A DNA stretch of 12,708 nucleotides, from contig AUXH01000558.1 of assembly GCA_000482145.1 (NCBI GenBank), forward strand, positions 1 to 12,708. The letters are read 5' to 3'. Of this stretch, positions 4,906 through 12,595 are shown in pieces. The stretch is from Strigomonas culicis. Its lineage: Eukaryota > Euglenozoa > Kinetoplastea > Trypanosomatida > Trypanosomatidae. Position 1 is the stretch's first letter. Each line of letters begins with the position of its first letter. A program made the position numbers and the translations under genes. Below the pieces are notes generated by a model. The model was given only the letters and a program-made list of their open reading frames with translations. It was not told the origin of the DNA and searched no databases.

Positions 4906-7791
4906 ATGGCCGCCACAGAGGCTGTTGTGTCCAGCCAGGAGGTCCGCAGCACGCTGCTCATCGGCATCGGCGACGCGGACCGCATGACGGCGAAGGACAT
5001 CAAGGAGGCGCTGGAGAAGGGCGACACCAAGGCACGCGCGACGGCGCTGGAGAACATGATCCGGCTGCACCTCAACGGCGAGTCGCAGAACCACATGATC
5101 ATGACGGTCATCAAGTACATCACGCCGGTGGAGGACCACCTCATCAAGAAGCTGGTGCTCTACTTCTGGGAGGTCGTCGACCGCACGGACAAGGACGGCA
5201 ACCTGCTCAGCGTCATGATACTCATCTGCAGCTTCCTGCGGAACGACCTGCAGCATCACCCGAACGAGTACGTGCGGGGCCTCACGCTTCGCTTTCTCTG
5301 CAAAGTGAAGGAGCGCGACCTGGTGGAGCCGCTCATCGGCCCCGTGCTGCAGAACCTGAAGCACAGCGAGAGCTACGTGCGCCGCAACGCGGTGCTCGCC
5401 GTGCACGCCATCTACGGCAAGTTCCCGGACCTGATGCCGGACGCGCCGGAGCAGATCGAGGAGCTCCTGTTGGACGAACGTGACGTGTCCACGCGGCGCA
5501 ACGGCTTCGACATGCTGGCGAAGTGCGTGCCGGACCGCGCCGCCCACTTTCTTAGTGTTTTTAGGGAGTCGAGCGACCTCGTCGAGTCCGGAAGCGTCTT
5601 CCTGCTGTCCGTCGTGGACTTCTGCCAACAGGCGATCCGCCTCAACCCGTACGACCGCGCGCGCTACGTGCCCATCCTCTTCGCGGTGCTGCAGTCCAAG
5701 AACCCGGCCGTGCGCTTCCAGTGCGCGGCGACGCTGCTGACCCTCTCCTCGTCTCCCACCGCCCTCCGCGAGGCGACACTGACCTTCGTGGACATCCTCA
5801 AGACGCACTCCGACAACAGCGTGCGCCTCATCGTGATCGAGAAGCTGGACGAGATGCGGAAGCGCTACCTGAGCGTGCTGCAGAGCGCCATGCTGGACAT
5901 CCTCAGCACGCTGCCGAACAGCTCGACCGCGATCCGCCAGCGCGTGATCACCTTCGCGGTGGAGCTCGTGACGAGCAAGAACATGGACGCCTTCGTGCAG
6001 GCGGTAAAGCGCGAACTGGGCCGCGCGACCGGCGACAGCGCCGACGCGGCCTCGGTCGAGTACAAGCAGGTGCTGGTGCGCGCGCTCAGCACGGCGCTCA
6101 TCCGCCGGCCGCAGTGCGGCTCCAGCATCCTGCCGGTGCTGCTGGACAACATGTGCGACAGCCCGGCCGTTGGGAGCGACGTGATGGTGCTCGTGAAGGA
6201 GGTGCTGCGCTCGCACCCGGAGCTGCGCGAACAGACCATGCACAAGCTGCGCGGGCTCTTCCCCATCGTCACCGCGCCCAGCGTCCTGCGCTCGCTGCTG
6301 TGGGTCCTCGGCGCGCACTCGGAGACGACCGCGGAGCTCGAGGCGGCCTTCCAGCTGCTGAAGGCCGCCGTGCACCCGCTGCCGCTGGCAGCGCCGGCCG
6401 CGCGTCGCAGCCCGGCCGACGCCGACGCGGCGCCGGCGATGGTGGCCGTCACGACGGTGCAGGAAGACGGCACGTACGCGACCACGTACACCGCGGCGCC
6501 CACCGGCGCCGAGGAGGAGATGGAGTACGGCGGGCTGCGCTACGGGCTGTGCACCGGCGACTACGCCCTCGCGATGGCGCTCGCGACGACGCTCAGCAAG
6601 CTGGTGCTGCGGCTGACCGCGGCCGGCGCCGGCAGCAGCAAGGAGGCGCAGAGCGCGGCGATGGAGATACTGCAGGATGTGCTGCGCTACGGAACGCAGC
6701 CGGCGGCGCCCTTCCCCATGAGCGACGACGCGCAGGAGCACCTGCGGGTGTCCGCCGCGATGCTCGCGAACCCCGGCGCGGCCGTGCTCGCCGACCTCGT
6801 GCGCAGCGACGGGTGGCGCAGCTGCCCGCCGCTGGAGGCGTCGCTCGCGGAGGAGGCCGCCGCCGCCGCTGCGAAGGATCAGACCGCGACCGCGAACGCC
6901 GTCGACGCGCCCATCGTCTTCACGCAGCTGACGGCGGAGGGCAAGGACGCGGTGTACGAGATGGAGGCCGCCGACGACGCGGGCGGCGCGACCGCCGCGC
7001 AGACGCTCGGCAAGGCGGGCGCCTTCCTGCGGCACCTCGAGAAGACGGTGGCGCTGTCCGGCTACAGCGACCCCGTGTACTGTGAGGCGAGCGTCGCGGT
7101 CAGTGAGTACGACGTGGCGGTCGACTGGCTGCTCGTCAACAACACGGCGCACCTCATGGGCAACCTCACGATCGAGCTCGTGTCGCTCGGCGGCATGAAG
7201 CTGTGTGAGCGTCCGCAGAGCTACACGCTGGGGCCGCGCGAGTCGCTGCAGGTGCGCACCGCGCTCAAGGTCGGCGCGGCCGAGGGCGGCGTCATCCACG
7301 GCAGCGTCCTCTACGACGCCCCGAACGGCGACCGCAACTGCATCGTGCTGAGTGACATCGTCGTCGACATCATGAACTACATCCGGCCGGCGCCGTGCCG
7401 ACAGTCCGAGTTCCGCGACAAGTGGGGCGCCTTCGGGTGGGAGAACAAGATCGTGCTGTCGTCCAAGGGGCAGCCCGCGTCGGTGCGGGAGTACATCCGC
7501 GTGCTCGCCCGCGAGCTGAACATGCAGCTGCTCGAGCCCTTCTACGGCGCCGCGGAGGACGAGCTGACGGAGGCGCTCTGCGACGACACGGAGGAGGAGG
7601 GCTTCGAGTACGTATCGTGCAACCTCTACGCCCGCACCGTCTTCTGCGAGGAGGCGCTGGCGAACATTAGCATGGAGGGCAGCGCGAAGGGCGGCGTGCA
7701 GGGCGTCATCTGCATCCGCAGCAACACGCAGACGATTGCCTTCGGCATCGGCGAGAAGGTGAATGCGCTGGAGAAGCTCAACCATGCGTGA
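4906..7791 (+). CDS. COPB1: Coatomer subunit beta (beta-COP)
   Basis: This 961-residue protein is the beta subunit of COPI coatomer, the coat for retrograde Golgi-to-ER and intra-Golgi vesicles, acting on Golgi membranes with ARF. It is full length (animal and yeast beta-COP are about 950-975). Residues about 20-540 are the adaptin-type HEAT solenoid, with family motifs such as NEYVRG, ESYVRRNAV and SDNSVRLIV. A linker at about 490-520 is Ala/Pro-rich and ends in QEDGTY. PIVFTQLTAEGKD marks the entry to the C-terminal half, SDPVYCEA is at about 721, and the appendage/platform region carries DRNCIVLSDI (809-818), MNYIRP (823), WENKI (845) and NLYARTVF (906). The first ATG after the acceptor has good context (ATCATGG). 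Codons 215-220 are conspicuously AT-rich compared with the rest. A 1024-codon antisense frame over it is an artefact of codon bias. Confidence 0.97.
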   Translation: MAATEAVVSSQEVRSTLLIGIGDADRMTAKDIKEALEKGDTKARATALENMIRLHLNGESQNHMIMTVIKYITPVEDHLIKKLVLYFWEVVDRTDKDGNLLSVMILICSFLRNDLQHHPNEYVRGLTLRFLCKVKERDLVEPLIGPVLQNLKHSESYVRRNAVLAVHAIYGKFPDLMPDAPEQIEELLLDERDVSTRRNGFDMLAKCVPDRAAHFLSVFRESSDLVESGSVFLLSVVDFCQQAIRLNPYDRARYVPILFAVLQSKNPAVRFQCAATLLTLSSSPTALREATLTFVDILKTHSDNSVRLIVIEKLDEMRKRYLSVLQSAMLDILSTLPNSSTAIRQRVITFAVELVTSKNMDAFVQAVKRELGRATGDSADAASVEYKQVLVRALSTALIRRPQCGSSILPVLLDNMCDSPAVGSDVMVLVKEVLRSHPELREQTMHKLRGLFPIVTAPSVLRSLLWVLGAHSETTAELEAAFQLLKAAVHPLPLAAPAARRSPADADAAPAMVAVTTVQEDGTYATTYTAAPTGAEEEMEYGGLRYGLCTGDYALAMALATTLSKLVLRLTAAGAGSSKEAQSAAMEILQDVLRYGTQPAAPFPMSDDAQEHLRVSAAMLANPGAAVLADLVRSDGWRSCPPLEASLAEEAAAAAAKDQTATANAVDAPIVFTQLTAEGKDAVYEMEAADDAGGATAAQTLGKAGAFLRHLEKTVALSGYSDPVYCEASVAVSEYDVAVDWLLVNNTAHLMGNLTIELVSLGGMKLCERPQSYTLGPRESLQVRTALKVGAAEGGVIHGSVLYDAPNGDRNCIVLSDIVVDIMNYIRPAPCRQSEFRDKWGAFGWENKIVLSSKGQPASVREYIRVLARELNMQLLEPFYGAAEDELTEALCDDTEEEGFEYVSCNLYARTVFCEEALANISMEGSAKGGVQGVICIRSNTQTIAFGIGEKVNALEKLNHA

Positions 7792-8206
7792 GGCAGCGAT
7801 AGAGCGAGCGAGAAAGAGAAAAGGGCCGCGCTAGATAACGGTACGCGGTGCGTGTCGGCACGTCTTGTTTTTTGTTTCTTTATCGTCAAGAGAGTCTGTA
7901 ATCTAAGTTTTTCTTTTTTTAAATATGGTGTGCTTTTTACTTTTTGTTCTGGCCCTTGATTCTACTTCTTTTTTTTTTGACCTGGCGTTTATCAGATATG
8001 TTTGTATAGCGGAATATACGTTTGTGCTCTGCCGTTTCTTTTTCGCTTTCAACACCGTCGGGCATATCTGTTTTTTTTTTTTGCGTTGTGTTAGTGTGTT
8101 TGTATTCACGTGATGACCGTTTTGTAAGTTGAATGTAGCACTTCTTCATGTCCACAGCTTGCCTTTAGGTGGCAGCGCCATTGTCGAACCGGCACGCACA
8201 TGCCGT

Positions 8207-8207
<1 letters not shown>

Positions 8208-8240
<33 letters not shown>
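8208..8240 (+). repeat. (CA)n microsatellite with a complementary GT patch downstream
   Basis: About 16 CA units run from 8208 to 8240. Twelve nt later GTGTGTG (8252-8258) can pair with the end of the CA run to form a 7-bp stem with a loop of about 11-12 nt. Confidence 0.9.
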
Positions 8241-8242
<2 letters not shown>

Positions 8243-8339
8243 CCTTAGAGCGTGTGTGAGTGTCACAACGATAATCCTTCCAACGTGCGCTCCTCTCTTC
8301 TCTCCCTCTCTTCCATCATGTCCAGCTTCACTCTGTACG

Positions 8340-8369
8340 TTTTTTTTTCCCCCTTTTTATTTCCTATAG
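8340..8369 (+). other. Polypyrimidine tract and probable spliced-leader acceptor for the exosome subunit gene
   Basis: T9-C5-T5 and following pyrimidines lead to CCTATAG with the AG at 8368-8369, leaving a 21-nt leader. A second AG follows at 8373-8374. An alternative is the upstream CT tract (8291-8314) with the AG at 8324-8325; it would give a 65-nt leader, also free of ATG. The upstream ATG at 8319 is excluded either way. Confidence 0.65.
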
Positions 8370-8390
8370 CTTAGCGATACTCTCTCCGCC

Positions 8391-9419
8391 ATGAGCACCA
8401 TTGCCCCGCTGAGCCACACGGAAGCGTTCAACGTGCAGGAGGGCATTGCGCACGACGTGCGCGGGGACGGCCGCGGCCGAATGCAGCCGCGGCGCGCGCA
8501 CCTCCGCGTGCTGCAGGGCGCGCCGGCGAGCCGCGTCGAGGTGGACGTGTGCGGCACGACCGTCGTCGCGTCGGCGAGCCCGGCCGTGGTGGAGGTGGGC
8601 GAGGCGGCGCCGCGGGGGCAGCTGCACATCAGCGTGGATATGGCGCCGGCGGTCGTGGACCTCTACGGCGCGACGCTCGGCGGCCGCCAGCGCACCTACT
8701 GGCGCGCGTACTGCGCCTACGTCGCGCAGGCCATCCGACAGACCTTCGGCGCGGCGCGGGTGGAGGTGCAGGAGGTGGAGGGCGTCGCGGCCGCGCAGCT
8801 CGCCGAGGGGGCGGACGGCGACGACGACGCGTACGGCGCGGAGGAGGCGGTCGCGGCGGCGGCGCCCCGCGGCAGCGCGGCGGTGCTGGAGCAGCTGTAC
8901 ATCGGCAAGGGCTACGCCTTTCGCGTGGACGTGGACGTGCACGTGCTGCAGGCGGTCGGGGGCAACGTCGCCGGCTGCGTCGCGCAGGCGGTGCACACGG
9001 CGCTCGCCGCGGTGCAGCTGCCGGCCGTCGCGCTGCACGAGGGCGCCGGCGGCGTCGCGGCGGAGGTCGACGCGGACCGCCCGTACGGCCGCCCAGTCGA
9101 CTGGTCGCGGCTGCCAGTGCTGTGCGTCGCGCTGCTGAGCCCCACGCGGCACCTCGTCATGGACCCCACCGCGCTGGAGGAGCGCGCGCTGCCGCAGCAG
9201 GTGCACGTCGCGGCCAACGCGCAGGGGCAGATCAGCTACGCCGTGCTGCGCAGCCACCCGTCGCGCCGCGGGAACTACGACCGGCTCGGCGGCGCGGCCG
9301 GGCGGGGGGCGCCCACGCCGGTGGCGCTGGCCGACTGGCTGACGGTCGTTCACAGCGCCGTGCACACGTGCCAGACGGTGATCGCGGACTGTCGCGAGGC
9401 GCTGCAGCACGCCGCGTGA
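8391..9419 (+). CDS. RRP42: Exosome RNase PH-like subunit, Rrp42/EXOSC7-like
   Basis: This 342-residue protein has the pattern of the RNase PH-fold subunits that form the hexameric ring of the RNA exosome, which degrades and trims RNA in nucleus and cytoplasm. Visible matches to Rrp42/EXOSC7 are the N-terminal EGIAHDVRGDGRGR (about 17-30; compare the family's D-x-R-x-DGR), RVDVDVHVLQAVGGNVAGC (about 177-195), and DWSRLPVLCVALLSPTRHLVMDPTALEER (from V236), followed by a final helical region. It is longer than the human protein (about 290) because of an Ala/Gly/Asp-rich insertion at about 137-163. These subunits are normally catalytically inactive in eukaryotes. Trypanosome exosome subunits are partly known under EAP names, and I cannot say which name applies. 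Rrp43 or Rrp45 are the alternatives; the family is secure, the paralogue is moderate. Confidence 0.82.
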   Translation: MSTIAPLSHTEAFNVQEGIAHDVRGDGRGRMQPRRAHLRVLQGAPASRVEVDVCGTTVVASASPAVVEVGEAAPRGQLHISVDMAPAVVDLYGATLGGRQRTYWRAYCAYVAQAIRQTFGAARVEVQEVEGVAAAQLAEGADGDDDAYGAEEAVAAAAPRGSAAVLEQLYIGKGYAFRVDVDVHVLQAVGGNVAGCVAQAVHTALAAVQLPAVALHEGAGGVAAEVDADRPYGRPVDWSRLPVLCVALLSPTRHLVMDPTALEERALPQQVHVAANAQGQISYAVLRSHPSRRGNYDRLGGAAGRGAPTPVALADWLTVVHSAVHTCQTVIADCREALQHAA

Positions 9420-9817
9420 GCGGGGGGCCGCGCGCTCCCCCGCGGGCACTTGGGGCCCCTCCTCCTTCTTCATCCGTGTAACTAAAACCTGTCCTAACAC
9501 TAACGCTTACAAGCATAACTGTATCCTCTTCTCGTTTTGTGGGAACCACTCGTGGCACCAAACCGTGAAACATCATCTTTTTCTTTCCTTCTTTCGTTTT
9601 CTGGCGCACGTCGCATCATACTCCTCTTCTTTCCCTCCTCTCTATCCACATATAAATCTATATATACATAACAGTTTCTCGTTTCGATTTATATACTTCC
9701 CACCTAGAGTAGATTCTTAGTTTTTCTTCAACCCTTCAACCTTTAGATTTCCGTTTTTTCCCCCCTTTCGTTTAAAGAAACCACCCTACAACCATACATC
9801 CACCCCCCTACTTCACC
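9420..9817 (+). other. Intergenic region between exosome subunit and PUF genes
   Basis: This 398-nt stretch has no supported gene. It starts GC-rich (about 9420-9470), then becomes pyrimidine-rich, with a TA-rich patch at about 9649-9672 and three successive pyrimidine tracts before the PUF start. Confidence 0.7.
9751..9777 (+). other. Polypyrimidine tract and probable spliced-leader acceptor for the PUF gene
   Basis: A CCG-T6-C7-TTTCG-TTT tract is followed by AAAG with the AG at 9776-9777, leaving a 40-nt C/A-rich leader with no ATG. The alternative AG at 9744-9745, after TTCTTCAACCCTTCAACCTTT, would give a leader of about 72 nt. Confidence 0.6.
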
Positions 9818-11200
9818 ATGGAGCTCCGCGAAGTGAACGTCAACATCGCGCCCACCGGCGCCAAGAAGGCCCCGATGGCGACCTACGTGAACCCCCCGCG
9901 CAACACCGCGGCGCTGCCCCCGCCCGCCGCGCCGACGGCCGGCTACGGCAACCCCTACGGCTACTCCCCGGAGGAGATGCTGCGGATGGCGGAGGCCTCC
10001 TACGCGGAGTGCCCGTGCCCCACGTGCGCTTACTACCGCGCCTACTACATGGCGCAGGTGCACGGGACCTGCGTCCACGCGCAGGCGCCGGCCGCCGTCG
10101 CGCCGCGCGCCGCGCTGCGCTCCGTCGGCGCGGTGCCCATCATGTCCATGAAGCCCGCCGCCGCTGCCTCGCCCGCCGCGCAGGCGCCGGCCGGCCCCGT
10201 CTATGCGGATCCCGCGACGTACGAGAACGCGCCGGTGCTGGCGCCGTCGCGCGTGGCGCCGCGCGCGCCGCGGGTGGCGGCGGCGGCCGCGGACCCCGTC
10301 GCCGCCTTCCACGCGCAGTGCCCCGGCCACGTCGCGGAGGTGGCCTGCACGACGGCCGGCAAGGCGGTGCTGCAGTCCGCCGTGCGCACGCAGGACCCCG
10401 CCGTGCTGGAGACGATCGTCGAGGAGCTGTGCGCGGCACTGGACGAGGTGGCGCTGGACCCGAACGGCTGCCACGTGGTGCGCGCGGTCGTGGAGACGTG
10501 CAGCGCGGAGCAGACCGCCGCGCTCGTCGGCTCCCTACACGAGACGCTCATCCTCAACATGTCCACCGTGTCGCAGTACACGCGCCGCATCCTGCAGAGC
10601 CTCTTCGAGCGCCACCTCGTCGACCTGCGCGACGTCGTGGACGTGCTGGCGCGCAACGCCGGTTACCTCGCCGCGACGCAGCAGGGCTGCATCTCACTCA
10701 TGCGCGTCTACGAGCTGTGCGACGCGGAGAGCAAGGCCGCGCTGATGGAGCCGCTGCTGCCGACCTTCCCCTACATCGCCCGCGACCCCTTCGGCAACTA
10801 CGTCGTGCAGTGCGCGATGGAGCACAGCGGCGACGCCACGGCCGCGCAGTACACGCTCCTGTGCTTCGCGGGCCGCCTGCTCACCATGAGCTGCGACAAG
10901 TTTGCCAGCAACGTGGTGGAGAAGGTGATCCGCAGCTGCGGGCACGTGCCGGCGGTGCGCCGCATGCTGCTGGACGAGCTCATCTACAACCCGGCCTCGC
11001 TACAGGAGATGGTGAACGACGGCTACGGCAACTTCGTCGTGCAGTCCATCATCGAGTCGACGACGAACCACGTGGAGCTGAAGCGCATCAGCGACCGGCT
11101 GCGGCCGACGCTGCCGGGTAGCCCCTTCGCCGCGCGCATCGAGGCGAAGCTGAAGGTGAAGAAGGGTCCCGCCGCCGCTCCGCTGTACGGCCACAGCCAC

Positions 11201-11235
<35 letters not shown>

Positions 11236-11245
11236 CCACGCGTAG
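9818..11245 (+). CDS. Pumilio/PUF-repeat RNA-binding protein with polyglutamine tail
   Basis: This 475-residue protein ends in seven visible PUF repeats at near-regular spacing. Their recognition helices start at about residues 181 (GKAVLQ), 218 (CHVVR), 255 (TRRILQ), 291 (CISLMR), 327 (NYVVQ), 364 (SNVVE) and 405 (NFVVQ). The last three match repeats 6-8 of classical Pumilio proteins, which read U, G and U, so binding to a UGU core in mRNA is expected. The earlier repeats are less canonical. PUF proteins usually act on 3'UTRs to control mRNA decay or translation, a major control level in trypanosomatids. The N-terminal 160 residues are Ala/Pro-rich and contain a Cys/His cluster (C65, C67, C70, H82, C85, H87). 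The C-terminus is a His/Gln run of ten CAG codons. Start context is CACCATGG. Trypanosomatids have about ten PUF proteins; I cannot say which one this is. Confidence 0.93.
11204..11233 (+). repeat. In-frame (CAG)10 encoding polyglutamine
   Basis: Ten uninterrupted CAG codons lie just before the RHA and stop that end the PUF protein. A pure trinucleotide run can vary in length between strains without breaking the frame. Confidence 0.97.
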
Positions 11246-11269
11246 GTGCGTGCGCGCGAGAGGGTGGGG

Positions 11270-11290
11270 GTGAGGCGCCAGGTGCCTCAC
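11270..11290 (+). other. Short hairpin just after the PUF stop codon
   Basis: GTGAGGCGC (11270-11278), loop CAG, then GTGCCTCAC (11282-11290) can form a 9-bp stem with one G-U pair in RNA. It starts 25 nt after the stop. Function is unknown. Confidence 0.55.
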
Positions 11291-12457
11291 GCTGCCGTGT
11301 ATCTCTGATGTATACTTCTTGCTTCTTTTCTTTCTGGTTCATTTTTTTCCTTTTAATTTCCTTACACACTCTTTTTTTCTTTTCTTTTCGTTTAGTCATT
11401 TATGATTCTTTTTTTTCTTTTCCATTATTTTAGAGTAGATATTTAGACTTTTTTTTTGACCAAAATGAAAGAAGTTTTTCTTTGTTGTTTCTTATTGTTT
11501 TATTATTATTAGAAAACTACCGCAATAAACAAAAAAACAAAAACAAAAAAACAACAACAACAGCAATAACAACCAAACACAAAGATTTACTCTTTTGCAT
11601 AAATATAGCAATATATACATTTTTTTTTTGAAAGGAAAAAGAAAAAAAAAGAACAACACCACTATAGTTATACTGATCTTTTTTTCCCTCTCCCCTGAAA
11701 GGCACACCCAAATGTATATATACTTACGTCTATCATACAGTATGAGGGGAGCAAAAGAGTTGTGAAAAAAAAAAAAACAATAGCAACAAAAACATACAAA
11801 CAAATACTCAAAAAGTGCTCTCAATAGAAAAAGAGAAAGTCACTATGATAATGGTGTTGAAAGAATATAGAAGCGCATCGAAGAATTCTCTGGTTCCTAT
11901 TTAAAAAGAGGAAAGGAACGAGAAGCCAGCAAATAAGAACAACGAAGGAGAAGAAAAGGAATCGACTTACAGAGGTAAAAGAAAAGAACCTGATGGATTA
12001 AACAACAAAGGTTTAGAGGCACCTTTTGTTATTATTATCTTTCTCACCTTTTTTCTCGATTTTAATAGAAACGTTCTTTCTTTTCTTTTTAGTCTTTGCT
12101 TATCTTTCCCAGAAGAGTGCTTATATTATATCATTGTTTTATCTCAATTTCTGTTATACTTGTTTTTTTTCTTTTTTTCTTTCGTTTACATTCACCACAA
12201 TAATATATATAGATTCGAAAGGGTTGTTATTATTTTTTTTAGTTTTTCTTTCTTTCCCGTTAGCCGTTATATAATATACACCATGAGGTCTTGGCGTTTG
12301 ATTCTCGATGTGCTACATTGAAAGGGAAAACAAACAAACAAAAAAACACCGCCACCAGTGCAGTCACGCTGTGAAGGGCGCATGCGTCCCTCTGTGCGCC
12401 ACGTCTCTTCTCTCTATTTGCGCTTGCTTCCATCGTCCTTGTTACTTCACATCTTTC

Positions 12458-12460
<3 letters not shown>

Positions 12461-12488
<28 letters not shown>

Positions 12489-12497
12489 GAATGGCAG
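12461..12497 (+). other. (TC)14 tract and probable spliced-leader acceptor for the right-edge gene
   Basis: An uninterrupted (TC)14 run at 12461-12488 is followed by GAATGGCAG, with the first AG at 12496-12497 and a second at 12504-12505. Using the first AG removes the in-frame ATG at 12491 and leaves a leader of about 98 nt to ATG 12596. Confidence 0.65.
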
Positions 12498-12595
12498 TAT
12501 TACAGATACTCCCTCCCTCCCTCCTACGTTGTTGGGACGAGCGGCGTGCGGCTACAACCCCGCACGCACCCGATAGATCCGCACTAGCCGTGCGC

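Larger units (their letters stand above)
7792..8390 (+). other. Intergenic region between beta-COP and exosome subunit genes
   Basis: This 599-nt stretch has no supported gene. It begins purine-rich (GCGAGCGAGAAAGAGAAAAGG), becomes T-rich at about 7860-8100, has a (CA)n run at 8208-8240, and ends with two pyrimidine tracts before the next gene. The open frame 7925-8113 is Phe/Val-rich low complexity. Confidence 0.7.
11246..12595 (+). other. 1.35-kb intergenic region: probable long 3'UTR of the PUF gene and leader of the next gene
   Basis: No coding sequence is supported. After a GC-rich start with a hairpin at 11270-11290, the stretch is T-rich (about 11318-11510), A-rich (about 11515-11580), mixed poly-T/poly-A (about 11618-11665), strongly purine-rich on + (about 11755-12000), then T-rich again (about 12010-12255). 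A TGTATATA octamer is at 11713-11720. From about 12345 composition returns to mixed and the splice tract of the next gene begins at 12461. Open frames here are Phe/Leu-rich low complexity. Confidence 0.7.

Noticed and set aside
5548..5566. Telomeric repeat inside beta-COP
   Set aside because: Only one TTAGGG unit is present, in frame in a conserved gene; a single unit is no evidence of telomeric sequence.
5721..7085. 454-codon plus-strand frame inside beta-COP
   Set aside because: Shifted frame of beta-COP with Arg/Ala/Gly-rich low complexity.
4711..7785. 1024-codon open frame on the minus strand
   Set aside because: It lies antisense to beta-COP, is Arg/His/Val/Leu-rich with no recognisable domain, and results from GC-rich third positions suppressing antisense stops.
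8161..8205. tRNA-like stretch with a GTCGAACC word
   Set aside because: No acceptor stem, D arm or anticodon arm could be matched around it.
8364..9500. 378-codon minus-strand frame, and 310- and 230-codon shifted plus frames over the exosome gene
   Set aside because: All show Arg/Ala low complexity typical of shifted reading of GC-rich coding sequence; the frame at 8391 has a real family match.
11246..12595. Possible retroposon or SIDER-like element in the long 3'UTR
   Set aside because: Length and A/T blocks made me consider it, but I saw no target-site duplication, coding remnant or clear terminal structure; a search against SIDER profiles would be decisive.
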